Of a DNA stretch of 49,567 bases, positions 40,606 through 49,365 are shown in pieces. Position 1 is the first letter of the stretch, and every line of letters starts with the position of its first letter. A program made the position numbers and the translations under genes. A model generated the notes under the pieces. That model did no database searches and was not told the DNA's origin. It saw only the letters and a program-made list of their open reading frames with translations. This DNA comes from Acetobacteraceae bacterium. GTDB taxonomy: Bacteria > Pseudomonadota > Alphaproteobacteria > Acetobacterales > Acetobacteraceae. The stretch spans positions 1-49,567 of the forward strand of contig DNXO01000102.1 in the NCBI GenBank assembly GCA_003506895.1, written 5' to 3'.

Positions 40606-43600
40606 TGTTCCCTGGTCTTTGGGCGATTCTGCGCTCGCATTGGTTCAGCACCTTCTTCGGTGTCGGCGTTCTGATCATTCTGATCTGGTTCTTCGGCCCG
40701 CTGATGGCGTTCGGCAGTGTCCATCCGTTCGACAGCGAGATTGCACGGCTGATTGCGATCGGCGTGTTGCTGGTGCTTTGGCTGATCGTCAATCTGCTGA
40801 CGGTTTGGGGCAAGCGCCGTAAGGAAAAGGCCCTCGTGGCCGAGGTGGCGAACCCTGAAAAGGACGCCGCCGATGCCGCTTCGGCGGAAGAAGTCGCCGT
40901 GCTGGCCGGGCGCCTGAAGGAGGCACTGCAGAAGCTGAAGAAGCTGCCGGGGAAACGACGCGGCAAACGGCTTTATGAGCTGCCCTGGTATATGTTCATC
41001 GGCCCACCCGGCGCCGGCAAGACGACAGCCCTGGTCAATTCCGGCCTGAATTTTCCGCTGGCGGACGCCAGGGGACCGGCAGCCCTGCGCGGCGTTGGTG
41101 GAACGCGTGACTGCGAATGGTGGTTCACCGACCAGGCCGTGCTGATCGATACGGCTGGCCGTTACACGACCCAGGACAGCCAGGCCGCGGTCGACTCCGC
41201 CGGCTGGCTCGGTTTCCTGCGCCTGCTGAAGAAGCATCGCCGGCGTCAGCCCCTGAACGGTGTCTTGCTGGCGATTGGGTTGTCCGACCTGGCGGCGCTG
41301 CCTGAAGCCGACCGGTTGGCGCATGCCGGTGCCATGCGCAAGCGCATGCGCGAACTCCAGGACGAACTGGGCGTGCGGGTTCCGGTCTATGTGCTGTTCA
41401 CCAAGACCGATCTGATCGCCGGTTTCGTCGAGTTCTTCGACAATCTCGGCCGTGAGGAGCGTGAGCAGGTCTGGGGCATGACCTTCCCGATTGATGACGG
41501 CAAGGATGAAGCCGGCGCGATCGGTCATTTCAGCGAGGAGTTCGACCTGCTGCTGGCACGGCTGAACGATCGCATGCTGGAGCGCGTCAATCAGGAAACC
41601 GATCTGGTGCGCCGCCGGTTGATTTACGGTTTTCCGCAGCAACTGGCCTCGATGCGGGACGTTGCGTCGGACTTCCTCGCCGAAATTTTCCGTCCCAGCC
41701 GGCTGGAGGAACGTCCTCTGCTGCGTGGCCTGTACTTCACGTCCGGCACGCAGGACGGCACACCGATCGATCGCCTGCTTGGTCTCATGGCCGGCCAATT
41801 CGGCTTGCCGCGGCAGGCGGTGTCGGCATTCTCCGGCGCCGGTCGAAGCTACTTCCTGACCCGCATGATGCGCGATGTTGTCTTTGGCGAGGCATCGCTG
41901 GTCAGTTTCGATAAGAAGGTGGAGCAGCGCACGCGCTGGATCTATCGCGGCGCGTATTCGGCCGCTGCGCTGGTGTTATTGCTGCTCACCGCGGGTTGGA
42001 CCGGGAGTTATATCGGCAATCGCGAAATGATTGATGAGGCGAACGACGCCGCCAACCGCTACAACGAACAATACGCCGAACTGACCAAGCGCGGACCGAA
42101 CGATGCCGATCTGCTGGCGATTTTGCCGCCGCTGGACACGCTGCGCGGCATGCGCGGCGGCTATGACCAGCGGGAGGCGGAAACACCGGTCGCGCTGACC
42201 TTTGGCCTGTATCAGGGTCAAAAAATCAGCTCGGCCGGCATCGACGCCTATTATCGCGCACTGAACGCCATGCTGCTGCCGCGGCTGCTCGCGCGTCTTG
42301 AAGGCCAGATGCTGGCCAATCGCAACCGGCCGGATTTCTTGTATGAGGCGCTCAAGGTTTATCTGATTCTGGGCCGCCAGGGGCCGGTGGACCGTAACCA
42401 GATGATGGCGTGGCTGTATTCCGACTTCACCCACAGCCTGTCCGACGATCAGGCGCCAGCGCGCGATGCATTGCTCGCGCATGCTGATGCCATGTTGCAA
42501 CGCCCGCTGACCGCGGTCGCGGTCAATGGTCCACTGATTGCCCAGATCCGTGAAATCCTGACGCGGGAGCCGTTGGCGGAATACAGCTACAATCGCATTC
42601 TGCGCAGCCCGCGGGTTCAGGCGTTGCCGGAGTGGACTGTGCAGGACAATGCGGGACCTGGCGCCGGACGGGTGTTCGCGCTGCGATCAGGACAGCCGCT
42701 TTCCACCGGGATGCCGGGTATTTTCACCTGGGCCGGCTACCACAACACCTTCCTGCCGCTGCTGCCGACCGTCACCCAGGATATCAATGAGGACACATGG
42801 ATCCTCGGCCGTCCCAAACGCGACATCACAACCACCATCGCTGACGTCAACAAGCTCCGGCGGGACGTGGTGGGGCTTTACCTCGACGAATATGTGCGGC
42901 GCTGGGACCGGACGCTGGCCGACATCGCCGTACGCAGCTTTACCAATGTCAATGAGGCGGTGGAGCAACTTGGCCTGATCAGCGGGCCGAGTTCGCCGCT
43001 GCGCACCCTGTTGCAGTCGGTGGATCAGCAAACCCAGCTCAGCCGCGCGGGTTCTGCTGACGCCGCGACCAAGGAGATGCAGGAAAGGGCTTCCAAGGCA
43101 GGTCAGAAGGCGGCAGGTTTCGGCAAAATCATCGCGGCGACCGGGCTGACCTACAGCCAGAATGCCGTAGCCGAAGTTCTGGGAGAGGCATTCGGCGGGA
43201 CCACGAGTTCAGCCCCGGTCGACCCGGCGAGCCGGGTGGATCTGCACTTCCGCCAGATCCATTTGTTCGTCACCCCCACCAAGGATGAGAAGGCGCCGAT
43301 CGAGATTGCGATCGAGAAGATGGGCACGATCTACCAGAGCATGATCCAGGTGGCGAATGCGCCCAATCAGGGTCAGGCGCTGCTGGGTTTGGCCGGGGGT
43401 AGCAGCGGTGGTGGATCAGCAGCGGCGGCCAGCCAGTTGAAGGATCTTGCCAAGGACCTGCCGCCCCCGGTCGCCTCCATGCTGCAAACGGTATCGGCCA
43501 GCAGCGCGGCGATCGCCACGGGCGGCGCCAGCAAGGCGCTGGACACGTCCTGGCGCAGCAATGTGCTGCCGCTTTGTTCGGAGGCGTTCTTTAACCGCTA

Positions 43601-44234
43601 TCCGTTCGATGCCGGCAGCAGCAGTGACGTGCCAGCGGATGATTTCGCCCATCTGCTGGGACCCGGTGGATTGATTGATAAATTCTTCAACGACAACCTG
43701 AAATCCTTTGTCGACGTTAGCACCAAGCCGTGGAAATGGCAGGCAGCCAACCAGTCGCAGTTGTCGCTGCAGCCGGACACGCTCGTGCAGTTGGAACGCG
43801 CGGCGCAGATTCGTGATGCGCTGTTCTCCGATGGGCAGAATCTTTTGGTCAAGTTCCAGTTGGTTCCGGTATCGCTGGATGCGGGCGTTGGCCAGATCAG
43901 TATCGATATCGCGGGTAAGACCCTGACTTATAACCATGGCCCAACCGAATCGAGCGCGTTCCGCTGGCCTGGTGCCACCGGCAGCACTTTGGTGCGGGTA
44001 ACCATGACCCCGGCCAGTGGCGGCAACGCGTCGGTGATCGAAAAGGACGGGCCCTGGTCCTTGCTGCGCCTGCTTGACACGGTGAAAGTCATCCCCAGCG
44101 GTCAGCCGGACAAGTTCCGCCTGGTATTCACCAGCCCGGCCGGCAGTGCGACCTTCGACCTGAACGCGAGCAGCGTGCGCAATCCATTCACGCTGGGCGC
44201 CCTGCGAGCGTTCCGCTGCCCGGCTTCGCTGTGA
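40605..44234 (+). CDS. tssM: TssM (IcmF/VasK), copy 2
   Basis: A 1209-residue TssM with N-terminal membrane helices at about 14-36 and 46-68, Walker A GPPGAGKT (133-140), DTAGRYTTQD, a third helix at about 449-470, and a long periplasmic domain ending near FTLGALRAFRCP. Compared with copy 1 it has about 60 more residues, including an Ala/Gly-rich stretch at about 855-960. Both copies have intact nucleotide motifs. It forms the trans-envelope channel with TssL and TssJ. It ends the second membrane-complex block; vgrG follows after 62 bases. Confidence 0.96.
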   Translation: MFPGLWAILRSHWFSTFFGVGVLIILIWFFGPLMAFGSVHPFDSEIARLIAIGVLLVLWLIVNLLTVWGKRRKEKALVAEVANPEKDAADAASAEEVAVLAGRLKEALQKLKKLPGKRRGKRLYELPWYMFIGPPGAGKTTALVNSGLNFPLADARGPAALRGVGGTRDCEWWFTDQAVLIDTAGRYTTQDSQAAVDSAGWLGFLRLLKKHRRRQPLNGVLLAIGLSDLAALPEADRLAHAGAMRKRMRELQDELGVRVPVYVLFTKTDLIAGFVEFFDNLGREEREQVWGMTFPIDDGKDEAGAIGHFSEEFDLLLARLNDRMLERVNQETDLVRRRLIYGFPQQLASMRDVASDFLAEIFRPSRLEERPLLRGLYFTSGTQDGTPIDRLLGLMAGQFGLPRQAVSAFSGAGRSYFLTRMMRDVVFGEASLVSFDKKVEQRTRWIYRGAYSAAALVLLLLTAGWTGSYIGNREMIDEANDAANRYNEQYAELTKRGPNDADLLAILPPLDTLRGMRGGYDQREAETPVALTFGLYQGQKISSAGIDAYYRALNAMLLPRLLARLEGQMLANRNRPDFLYEALKVYLILGRQGPVDRNQMMAWLYSDFTHSLSDDQAPARDALLAHADAMLQRPLTAVAVNGPLIAQIREILTREPLAEYSYNRILRSPRVQALPEWTVQDNAGPGAGRVFALRSGQPLSTGMPGIFTWAGYHNTFLPLLPTVTQDINEDTWILGRPKRDITTTIADVNKLRRDVVGLYLDEYVRRWDRTLADIAVRSFTNVNEAVEQLGLISGPSSPLRTLLQSVDQQTQLSRAGSADAATKEMQERASKAGQKAAGFGKIIAATGLTYSQNAVAEVLGEAFGGTTSSAPVDPASRVDLHFRQIHLFVTPTKDEKAPIEIAIEKMGTIYQSMIQVANAPNQGQALLGLAGGSSGGGSAAAASQLKDLAKDLPPPVASMLQTVSASSAAIATGGASKALDTSWRSNVLPLCSEAFFNRYPFDAGSSSDVPADDFAHLLGPGGLIDKFFNDNLKSFVDVSTKPWKWQAANQSQLSLQPDTLVQLERAAQIRDALFSDGQNLLVKFQLVPVSLDAGVGQISIDIAGKTLTYNHGPTESSAFRWPGATGSTLVRVTMTPASGGNASVIEKDGPWSLLRLLDTVKVIPSGQPDKFRLVFTSPAGSATFDLNASSVRNPFTLGALRAFRCPASL

Positions 44235-44279
44235 CCATGCAGATCCCAGCCTTTCGCATGCCGGCGGCCGCTGATATCA

Positions 44280-44292
44280 CCCTCCGGGAGGG
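44280..44292 (+). promoter_or_regulatory. Small hairpin covering the vgrG ribosome site
   Basis: CCCTC (44280-44284) pairs with GAGGG (44288-44292) over a three-base loop. The right arm is the apparent Shine-Dalgarno sequence GGGAGGG, four bases before the vgrG ATG. If formed in mRNA, the stem would lower vgrG translation unless opened by ribosomes or a factor. Confidence 0.45.
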
Positions 44293-44296
44293 CTAG

Positions 44297-46237
44297 ATGT
44301 CCGGTTCAGACACACAAGATGCCACCAACTACCTCACGGTCAGTTTCGAACCTGACCCGGGTTTCACGCTGGGCGTCGATGGGATGAAGGTGACCGAGGA
44401 TCTGGGGCAGCCGTTCCTGATCAATCTCGACCTCTCGAGCGGCCAGGCGAAGGGCAACCTCGAGTCGGTGCTCGGCAGCTCGGTCACAGTGACGATGGCC
44501 GCTGGGGATGGCACCAAAACCTATTACAACGGCAAACTGACGCGAATTTCCTATTCAGGCCTGCATGGCGGCGTCTATCGCTATCAGGCCGAACTGCGCC
44601 CCTGGTTATGGCTGCTGGACAGCACCCAGGATTGCAAGATTTTTCAGAACCTGTGCGCCTTTGACATCATTGGACAGATATTTCGAGGCAACGGATTTTC
44701 CGACATTTCCGACAAGCGGCAGAATTCCGCCGGCAGCCTCGTCCTGGACTATTGCGTGCAGTACCGCGAGACAGCCTATAACTTCGTCATGCGGCTGATG
44801 GAGCAGTTCGGGATTTACTACTACTTCGAGCACGCGGATGGGAAGCATACCCTGGTGTTCGCCGACGATCCCAACTCGCACGCCGCGCTGGCCTCTGCGC
44901 TGCCGTTCCGGTCATTGCAGACGGAGCAGCGTCAGGTCGACGATCATGTGTGGGAGTGGACGTCGAAGCTGACGTTCGGTCCGGGGGGACGAACCCTGCG
45001 CGATTACAATTTCACAGCGCCAGCGCAGGATACCACGTCGAAATCACTGAGCCCGGGCAGCTATAATCCCGGCAACCTGGAAGTGTACGATTATCCAGGC
45101 CTTTATGCCGAGGTGACCGACGGTCAGAAACAGGCTGACGTGCTGATGCAGTCGGACAGGGCGCAAGTGCAGATTTTCCAGGGCCGTTCGAACGCCCGCG
45201 GACTTCGGGCCGGGGTGAAATACACCCTCTCATCGCATGACGATGACCCGGCCTTGAACCAGGAGTACCTCGTCACCGGTACCGAGGCCACGATGACGAT
45301 GGCGGAGGGCAATTCCGACACGCGTGGCGCGCAAGTCGACAGTTATCGCGTGACTTTTTCCGCGATCAAGGGAGCGACACCGTTCCGGCTGCGAGCTTCT
45401 ACCCCTAAACCGCTTATTCGCGGGCCCCAGACAGCACTGGTGGTGGGCACGTCAGGCGAGGAGATCACCACCGATCAATATGGCCGCATCAAGGTGCAGT
45501 TCTACTGGGACCGGATCGGCACCAAGGACGAAAACAGTTCGTGCTGGATCCGCGTGGCGCAGACCTGGGCTGGCGCCGGGTGGGGAACGATGTTCATTCC
45601 CCGGATTGGGATGGAGGTCGTGGTGGCCTTCCTGGAGGGCAATCCTGACCGGCCGCTGGTCACGGGTGTCGTCTATAACGCCACCCAGACCATCCCTTAC
45701 GCGCAACCCGACAATGCAACCCGCAGCACCGTCAAGACCAATTCCAGCAAGGGCGGCGGCGGATTCAACGAATTGCGGTTCGAGGACAAAAAGGGCTCCG
45801 AGGAAATATTTCTGCAGGCGCAGAAAGACTATAACTGGCAGGTTCTGAATAACGAGACGGGAACGGTCACTCAGGATCAAAGCATCACGGTGCAGCAGGG
45901 CAACCGTTCGATCACCGTCTCCAAGGGTAACGAGACCACCACTATTTCCCAGGGCAATCAGTCCACCACGGTCTCCCAGGGGAATCACTCGCTGGCCGTC
46001 ACCGCGGGTGGCAGCAAGATCACGACCGGGCAGGCGATGGAGGTCACCGCGCAGACGTCGATCAAACTGACGGCGACGACCTCAATCGAACTGACGGTGG
46101 GCAGCAACAGTATCAAAATCGACACAACCGGAGTGACGATCAACGGCACGATGATCAAGGGCACCGCAACGGCGGAAATGAATCTGAACGGTGGCGGAAC
46201 AATGGTGTTGCAGGCTGGTGAGATACAAATCAACTAA
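44297..46237 (+). CDS. vgrG: VgrG (TssI), spike protein
   Basis: The 646-residue protein has the gp27-like part (about 1-370, with FEPDPGFTLGVDGMKVTEDLG, YRYQAELRPWLWLL, VMRLMEQFGIYYYFEHADG) and the gp5-like OB fold and needle (about 380-480: GRIKVQFYWDRIGTKDENSSCWIRVAQ, GWGTMFIPRIGMEVVVAFLEGNPDRPLVTG). The C-terminal needle has short repeats of the VSxGNxST type (about 535-570) and ends in QAGEIQIN, with no extra effector domain, so it is a structural spike capped by PAAR. The PAAR gene is 24 kb away, on the other strand. Confidence 0.96.
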   Translation: MSGSDTQDATNYLTVSFEPDPGFTLGVDGMKVTEDLGQPFLINLDLSSGQAKGNLESVLGSSVTVTMAAGDGTKTYYNGKLTRISYSGLHGGVYRYQAELRPWLWLLDSTQDCKIFQNLCAFDIIGQIFRGNGFSDISDKRQNSAGSLVLDYCVQYRETAYNFVMRLMEQFGIYYYFEHADGKHTLVFADDPNSHAALASALPFRSLQTEQRQVDDHVWEWTSKLTFGPGGRTLRDYNFTAPAQDTTSKSLSPGSYNPGNLEVYDYPGLYAEVTDGQKQADVLMQSDRAQVQIFQGRSNARGLRAGVKYTLSSHDDDPALNQEYLVTGTEATMTMAEGNSDTRGAQVDSYRVTFSAIKGATPFRLRASTPKPLIRGPQTALVVGTSGEEITTDQYGRIKVQFYWDRIGTKDENSSCWIRVAQTWAGAGWGTMFIPRIGMEVVVAFLEGNPDRPLVTGVVYNATQTIPYAQPDNATRSTVKTNSSKGGGGFNELRFEDKKGSEEIFLQAQKDYNWQVLNNETGTVTQDQSITVQQGNRSITVSKGNETTTISQGNQSTTVSQGNHSLAVTAGGSKITTGQAMEVTAQTSIKLTATTSIELTVGSNSIKIDTTGVTINGTMIKGTATAEMNLNGGGTMVLQAGEIQIN

Positions 46238-46261
46238 CCAGGCCGGAGCGTTGAGTTTGCC

Positions 46262-47767
46262 ATGGTGACCGATCCAGACGTGTTAGATACGCTGATGCGG
46301 CGCCCCAAAGTCCGGGTATCGGTACCGGCGGACCTGGCGCCAGGAAGCGAGGACACGGCGGCGGCGCTGGCGGCCTTGCAGGCGGAATGGCCGGATGGCT
46401 TGCAGACGGCGCTGCGCCTGCTGGCGGTGGAGGTGCTGGCACAGCCGGCCCTGGGCCTGGGTTCGGTTCGGCGCTGTATCGAGGCAGTGAACGCCGAGAT
46501 CGACATGCGCATGAGCGAACAGCTTAATCATGTGCTGCATCACCCTGAATTCCAGGCGTTGGAAGCCAGTTGGCGCGGGCTGCATTTCCTGGTACGTGGC
46601 GTGCAGACTGACCCTTCACTGAAGATCCGCCTGTTCAACATTTCGCTCCAGGAACTGGGTCGGACGCTGCGTAAATTCCGCGGTGCCGCATGGGATCACA
46701 GCCCGATTTTCAAGAAAATCTATGAGGACGAATACGGTCAACTCGGTGGCGAGCCGTTTGGGGTGCTGATCGGCGACTACTATTTCGACCATCATCCCCG
46801 GAACATCCAGGTGCTGACGGACATGGCCGGCGTGGCCGCCGCCGCCCATGTGCCATTCATCGCGGGCGCCGCGCCTTCGTTGACGCAAATGGAAAGCTGG
46901 GCCGAACTCGCCAATCCGCGCGACCTGACCCGTATCTTCCAGACCCCCGAATATGTCGCCTGGCGTGCCCTGCGGGACACCGAGGATGCGCGCTATGTCG
47001 GCCTGTGCATGCCGCGCATGCTCTCGCGCCTGCCCTATGGCGCGGCGACCGATCCGATCGACGATTTTGCCTTCGAGGAGGTCTGCGAAGGTCCGGATAC
47101 CACCGCCTATGCCTGGGCCAATCCGGCCTTTGCCATGGGTGCGAACATTGCCCGCGCGTTTTCGCTCTACGGTTGGTGCACCCGTATTCACGGCATCGAA
47201 ACCGGCGGGATCGTCGATGACCTGCCGATCTTGTATTTTGAGACCGCCGACGGCGCGGTCGACACGCGCAGTTGCACCGAAATCGCACTGAACGAACGGC
47301 GTGAAGCCGAATTGTCCCGGCTCGGCCTGATCCCGCTGGTTTTTCGCAAGAATACTTCGGTCGCCGCCTTCCTCAGCGCGCACTCACTGCAAAAGCCGGC
47401 TGAATACGAGGATGAAGCGGCGACCGCAAACGCGGTGCTGGCATCGCGATTGCCTTATCTGTTCGCCTGCTGCCGCTTCGCGCATTATCTGAAATGTATC
47501 GTCAGGGACAAGGTCGGCGGCACGATGTCCCGTTCCCAACTGGAAGACTTTCTCACTCGGTGGTTGTTGCGCTATGTCGATGGATCGCCCGCGACCTCCA
47601 ATGAGGATTGGAAGGCCACGCATCCGCTTGAGGATGCCAGCGTTACGCTGGAGGAAAAGCAGGACAAGCCGGGTCAGTACGACGCGAAATTCTTTCTGCA
47701 ACCGCACTACCAGTTGGAAGGCTTGACCATTGCCTTGCGGCTGGTTTCACGCGTACCCGCCGAGTGA
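46262..47767 (+). CDS. tssC: TssC, sheath large subunit, copy 2
   Basis: A 501-residue full-length TssC paralogue. It keeps LHHPEFQALEASWRGLHFLV, KFRGAAWDHSPIFKKIYEDE, LGGEPFGVLIGDYYFDHHP, ELANPRDLTRIFQTPEYVAW, PRMLSRLPYGAATDPIDDF and the end YQLEGLTIALRLVSRVPA. Only the first 80 residues differ strongly from copy 1; that is the part that interlocks with TssB and contains the ClpV-binding helix. No TssB gene accompanies it. Agrobacterium also has two TssC proteins, so a two-TssC sheath has precedent. It lies between vgrG and two divergent hcp genes. Confidence 0.94.
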   Translation: MVTDPDVLDTLMRRPKVRVSVPADLAPGSEDTAAALAALQAEWPDGLQTALRLLAVEVLAQPALGLGSVRRCIEAVNAEIDMRMSEQLNHVLHHPEFQALEASWRGLHFLVRGVQTDPSLKIRLFNISLQELGRTLRKFRGAAWDHSPIFKKIYEDEYGQLGGEPFGVLIGDYYFDHHPRNIQVLTDMAGVAAAAHVPFIAGAAPSLTQMESWAELANPRDLTRIFQTPEYVAWRALRDTEDARYVGLCMPRMLSRLPYGAATDPIDDFAFEEVCEGPDTTAYAWANPAFAMGANIARAFSLYGWCTRIHGIETGGIVDDLPILYFETADGAVDTRSCTEIALNERREAELSRLGLIPLVFRKNTSVAAFLSAHSLQKPAEYEDEAATANAVLASRLPYLFACCRFAHYLKCIVRDKVGGTMSRSQLEDFLTRWLLRYVDGSPATSNEDWKATHPLEDASVTLEEKQDKPGQYDAKFFLQPHYQLEGLTIALRLVSRVPAE

Positions 47768-47815
47768 TAGGGCAAGCGGTACCCGCACAGACCATAAAAG
47801 GGTGAGAGGCAATCC

Positions 47816-48493
47816 ATGGCGGATGAACGGGCCAACGAAATTCTGATGCAACTGGTGGATTCGGCGGGTCGCAAACTCGAGGCGGAATCTCAAGTCGTGG
47901 TTGACAGCACCAAAGACCCGTTGCTGGCGGGATTTGCACTGGGCAACTGCTTCGTCATTGATGATTTTGGGTTCGGGATGAACATCGATGACCAGGATGC
48001 TGCCGCTGATGTCACCAATACAAGCGGCAACCGGGACGTTGACGAGCGGCGTATCAGGGCCTCTTCCGGACCATCGGTGAAATGGGGCAAATGGAAGAGC
48101 GGGTCACCGGCGGAGATCAAGAAGATAGTTCCGTTTCCGTTGCGAATGGATGAATTCTCGATGGCGCGCCGGTTCGATAAAGCCTCACCGGTGCTGTTTC
48201 AAAGTTGCGCACGTTCGGCCACGTTCAAATCCGCGGCGATGGTCAAACGAAAAACCGTCGGTAGATTGGACGGGACAGATCAATACGGCTTGCAGTCGTT
48301 TTTGCGGTTCGACTTCACCGATGTCCTGGTCACCCATGTTGGCTGGGACGACGCCGAAGTCATCAAAGAGACGATAAGATTCATTTTTCGTGGCCTTACC
48401 GTGCAGTACTGCCAGCAGGGACATGATGGCAAACTGAAAGCCCCGGGATCGGTGAGCTGGAACTTTGCGACCGCTTTGAAAAAGAATCCGTGA
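47816..48493 (+). CDS. hcp: Divergent Hcp-family protein, copy 2
   Basis: A 225-residue protein with GTGAGAGG-type ribosome site upstream. The Hcp fold is visible in CFVIDDFGFGMNI, RMDEFSMARRFDKASPVLFQSCAR, LRFDFTDVLVTHVGW and VQYCQQGHDGKL, matching the order of strands in Hcp copy 1. It differs by an insert with KWGKWKSG and by a longer N-terminus. Such long Hcp-like proteins can cap or prime the tube, or be paired with a particular spike. Its location with the second TssC and a third Hcp suggests a spare or alternative tube-sheath set. Confidence 0.85.
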   Translation: MADERANEILMQLVDSAGRKLEAESQVVVDSTKDPLLAGFALGNCFVIDDFGFGMNIDDQDAAADVTNTSGNRDVDERRIRASSGPSVKWGKWKSGSPAEIKKIVPFPLRMDEFSMARRFDKASPVLFQSCARSATFKSAAMVKRKTVGRLDGTDQYGLQSFLRFDFTDVLVTHVGWDDAEVIKETIRFIFRGLTVQYCQQGHDGKLKAPGSVSWNFATALKKNP

Positions 48494-48522
48494 CGGGATG
48501 ACAACAGCAGGAGGCGGCTGAC

Positions 48523-49221
48523 ATGGCGAACGATGTACGCGATGTTCTGATGATGATGAAAATAAGCGGTTCCGCCATCCCGGGGGAGTGTTTGGCGGCC
48601 ATCGGCGCCAATGATGACTTGGCCCAAGGATTTGTCGCGGCGTCTGCAGCCAACAAATGGCAGAGCAATTTCTTCGCCGTAAAGGACTTCAAAATGGAGA
48701 TGGGCCTGCTGGGAGACAGTTCCAGTGACCCAGAGGCGCAGCGGCGTCAGCAGGAAGAAAAAATGCGGCTGCTCACCGAGGCAGTCAAACAAAACCAAGA
48801 GGGGCTGAACCTTGCAGCCACTAAGAGTTCCTCCGATTTCGCTCGGTTCATGAACCGCAGTTTGGGAGGGGGGGTGAAGGCCTATTCGTCCAATCTGGAA
48901 GCGGTGACATTGAACAAATATCTGGATGTTTCGTCCCTTCGTTTGTTCCAGAACTGCATAAATTCCACCACGATCGACTCCGCGGTGCTGATTAAACGTC
49001 GCGGCAGCGGCGAAAACCAGCTTTCGACCTATCTGCGGATTGATTTCACGGATTTGCTGATTACTGAGTTCAACTGGGACGAAGAAGATGTGATCGAGGA
49101 GAAAGTCGTTTTTGTCTGCCGTAGCGCGAAGGTGCAATACCGGGTGGAAGAGCATAGCGGCAAACTGAGTCCAGTGTCGCCGGTACAGAGCTGGAGCGTG
49201 CTCAACCTCGGAGCCGGATGA
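48523..49221 (+). CDS. hcp: Divergent Hcp-family protein with helical insert, copy 3
   Basis: A 232-residue Hcp-like protein with AGGAGG seven to eight bases upstream. The C-terminal half fits Hcp (LNKYLDVSSLRLFQNCINS, LRIDFTDLLITEFNWDEED, VQYRVEEHSGKL). The N-terminal half has a helical insert at about 65-105 (DPEAQRRQQEEKMRLLTEAVKQNQEGL), unlike normal Hcp, which could face the ring lumen or act as a subunit-specific contact. It is 29 bases after copy 2. Its final ATGA overlaps a start of the transposase debris, so the original downstream neighbour is probably lost. Confidence 0.8.
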   Translation: MANDVRDVLMMMKISGSAIPGECLAAIGANDDLAQGFVAASAANKWQSNFFAVKDFKMEMGLLGDSSSDPEAQRRQQEEKMRLLTEAVKQNQEGLNLAATKSSSDFARFMNRSLGGGVKAYSSNLEAVTLNKYLDVSSLRLFQNCINSTTIDSAVLIKRRGSGENQLSTYLRIDFTDLLITEFNWDEEDVIEEKVVFVCRSAKVQYRVEEHSGKLSPVSPVQSWSVLNLGAG

Positions 49222-49345
49222 ATTTTGCCGCTGAGGGCGATCGCCGCGATGGAACCAGGAAGGCGGCTGATCCACCTGTTTGTCGACAATGCCGCTACCA
49301 TCGCGCGAAGCTGGTGCAGGATCGGTTGAATACCGCAAGCGGCCG
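49222..49345 (+). pseudogene. Frameshifted IS630-family transposase remnant
   Basis: Two adjacent frames together read as the catalytic core of an IS630-type transposase. One frame gives LRAIAAMEPGRRLIHLFVDNA (49231-49293 region) and the next gives RYHRAKLVQDRL (from 49293), so restoring one base after AATGC joins VDNA to RYHRAKLVQ, the DDE-family VDNARYHxAKLV motif. The piece lacks both ends of the element, and it begins directly at the hcp copy 3 stop. It marks old insertion and deletion at this border. Confidence 0.8.
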
Positions 49346-49365
49346 ACGGCGAACTGAGGTGGACC

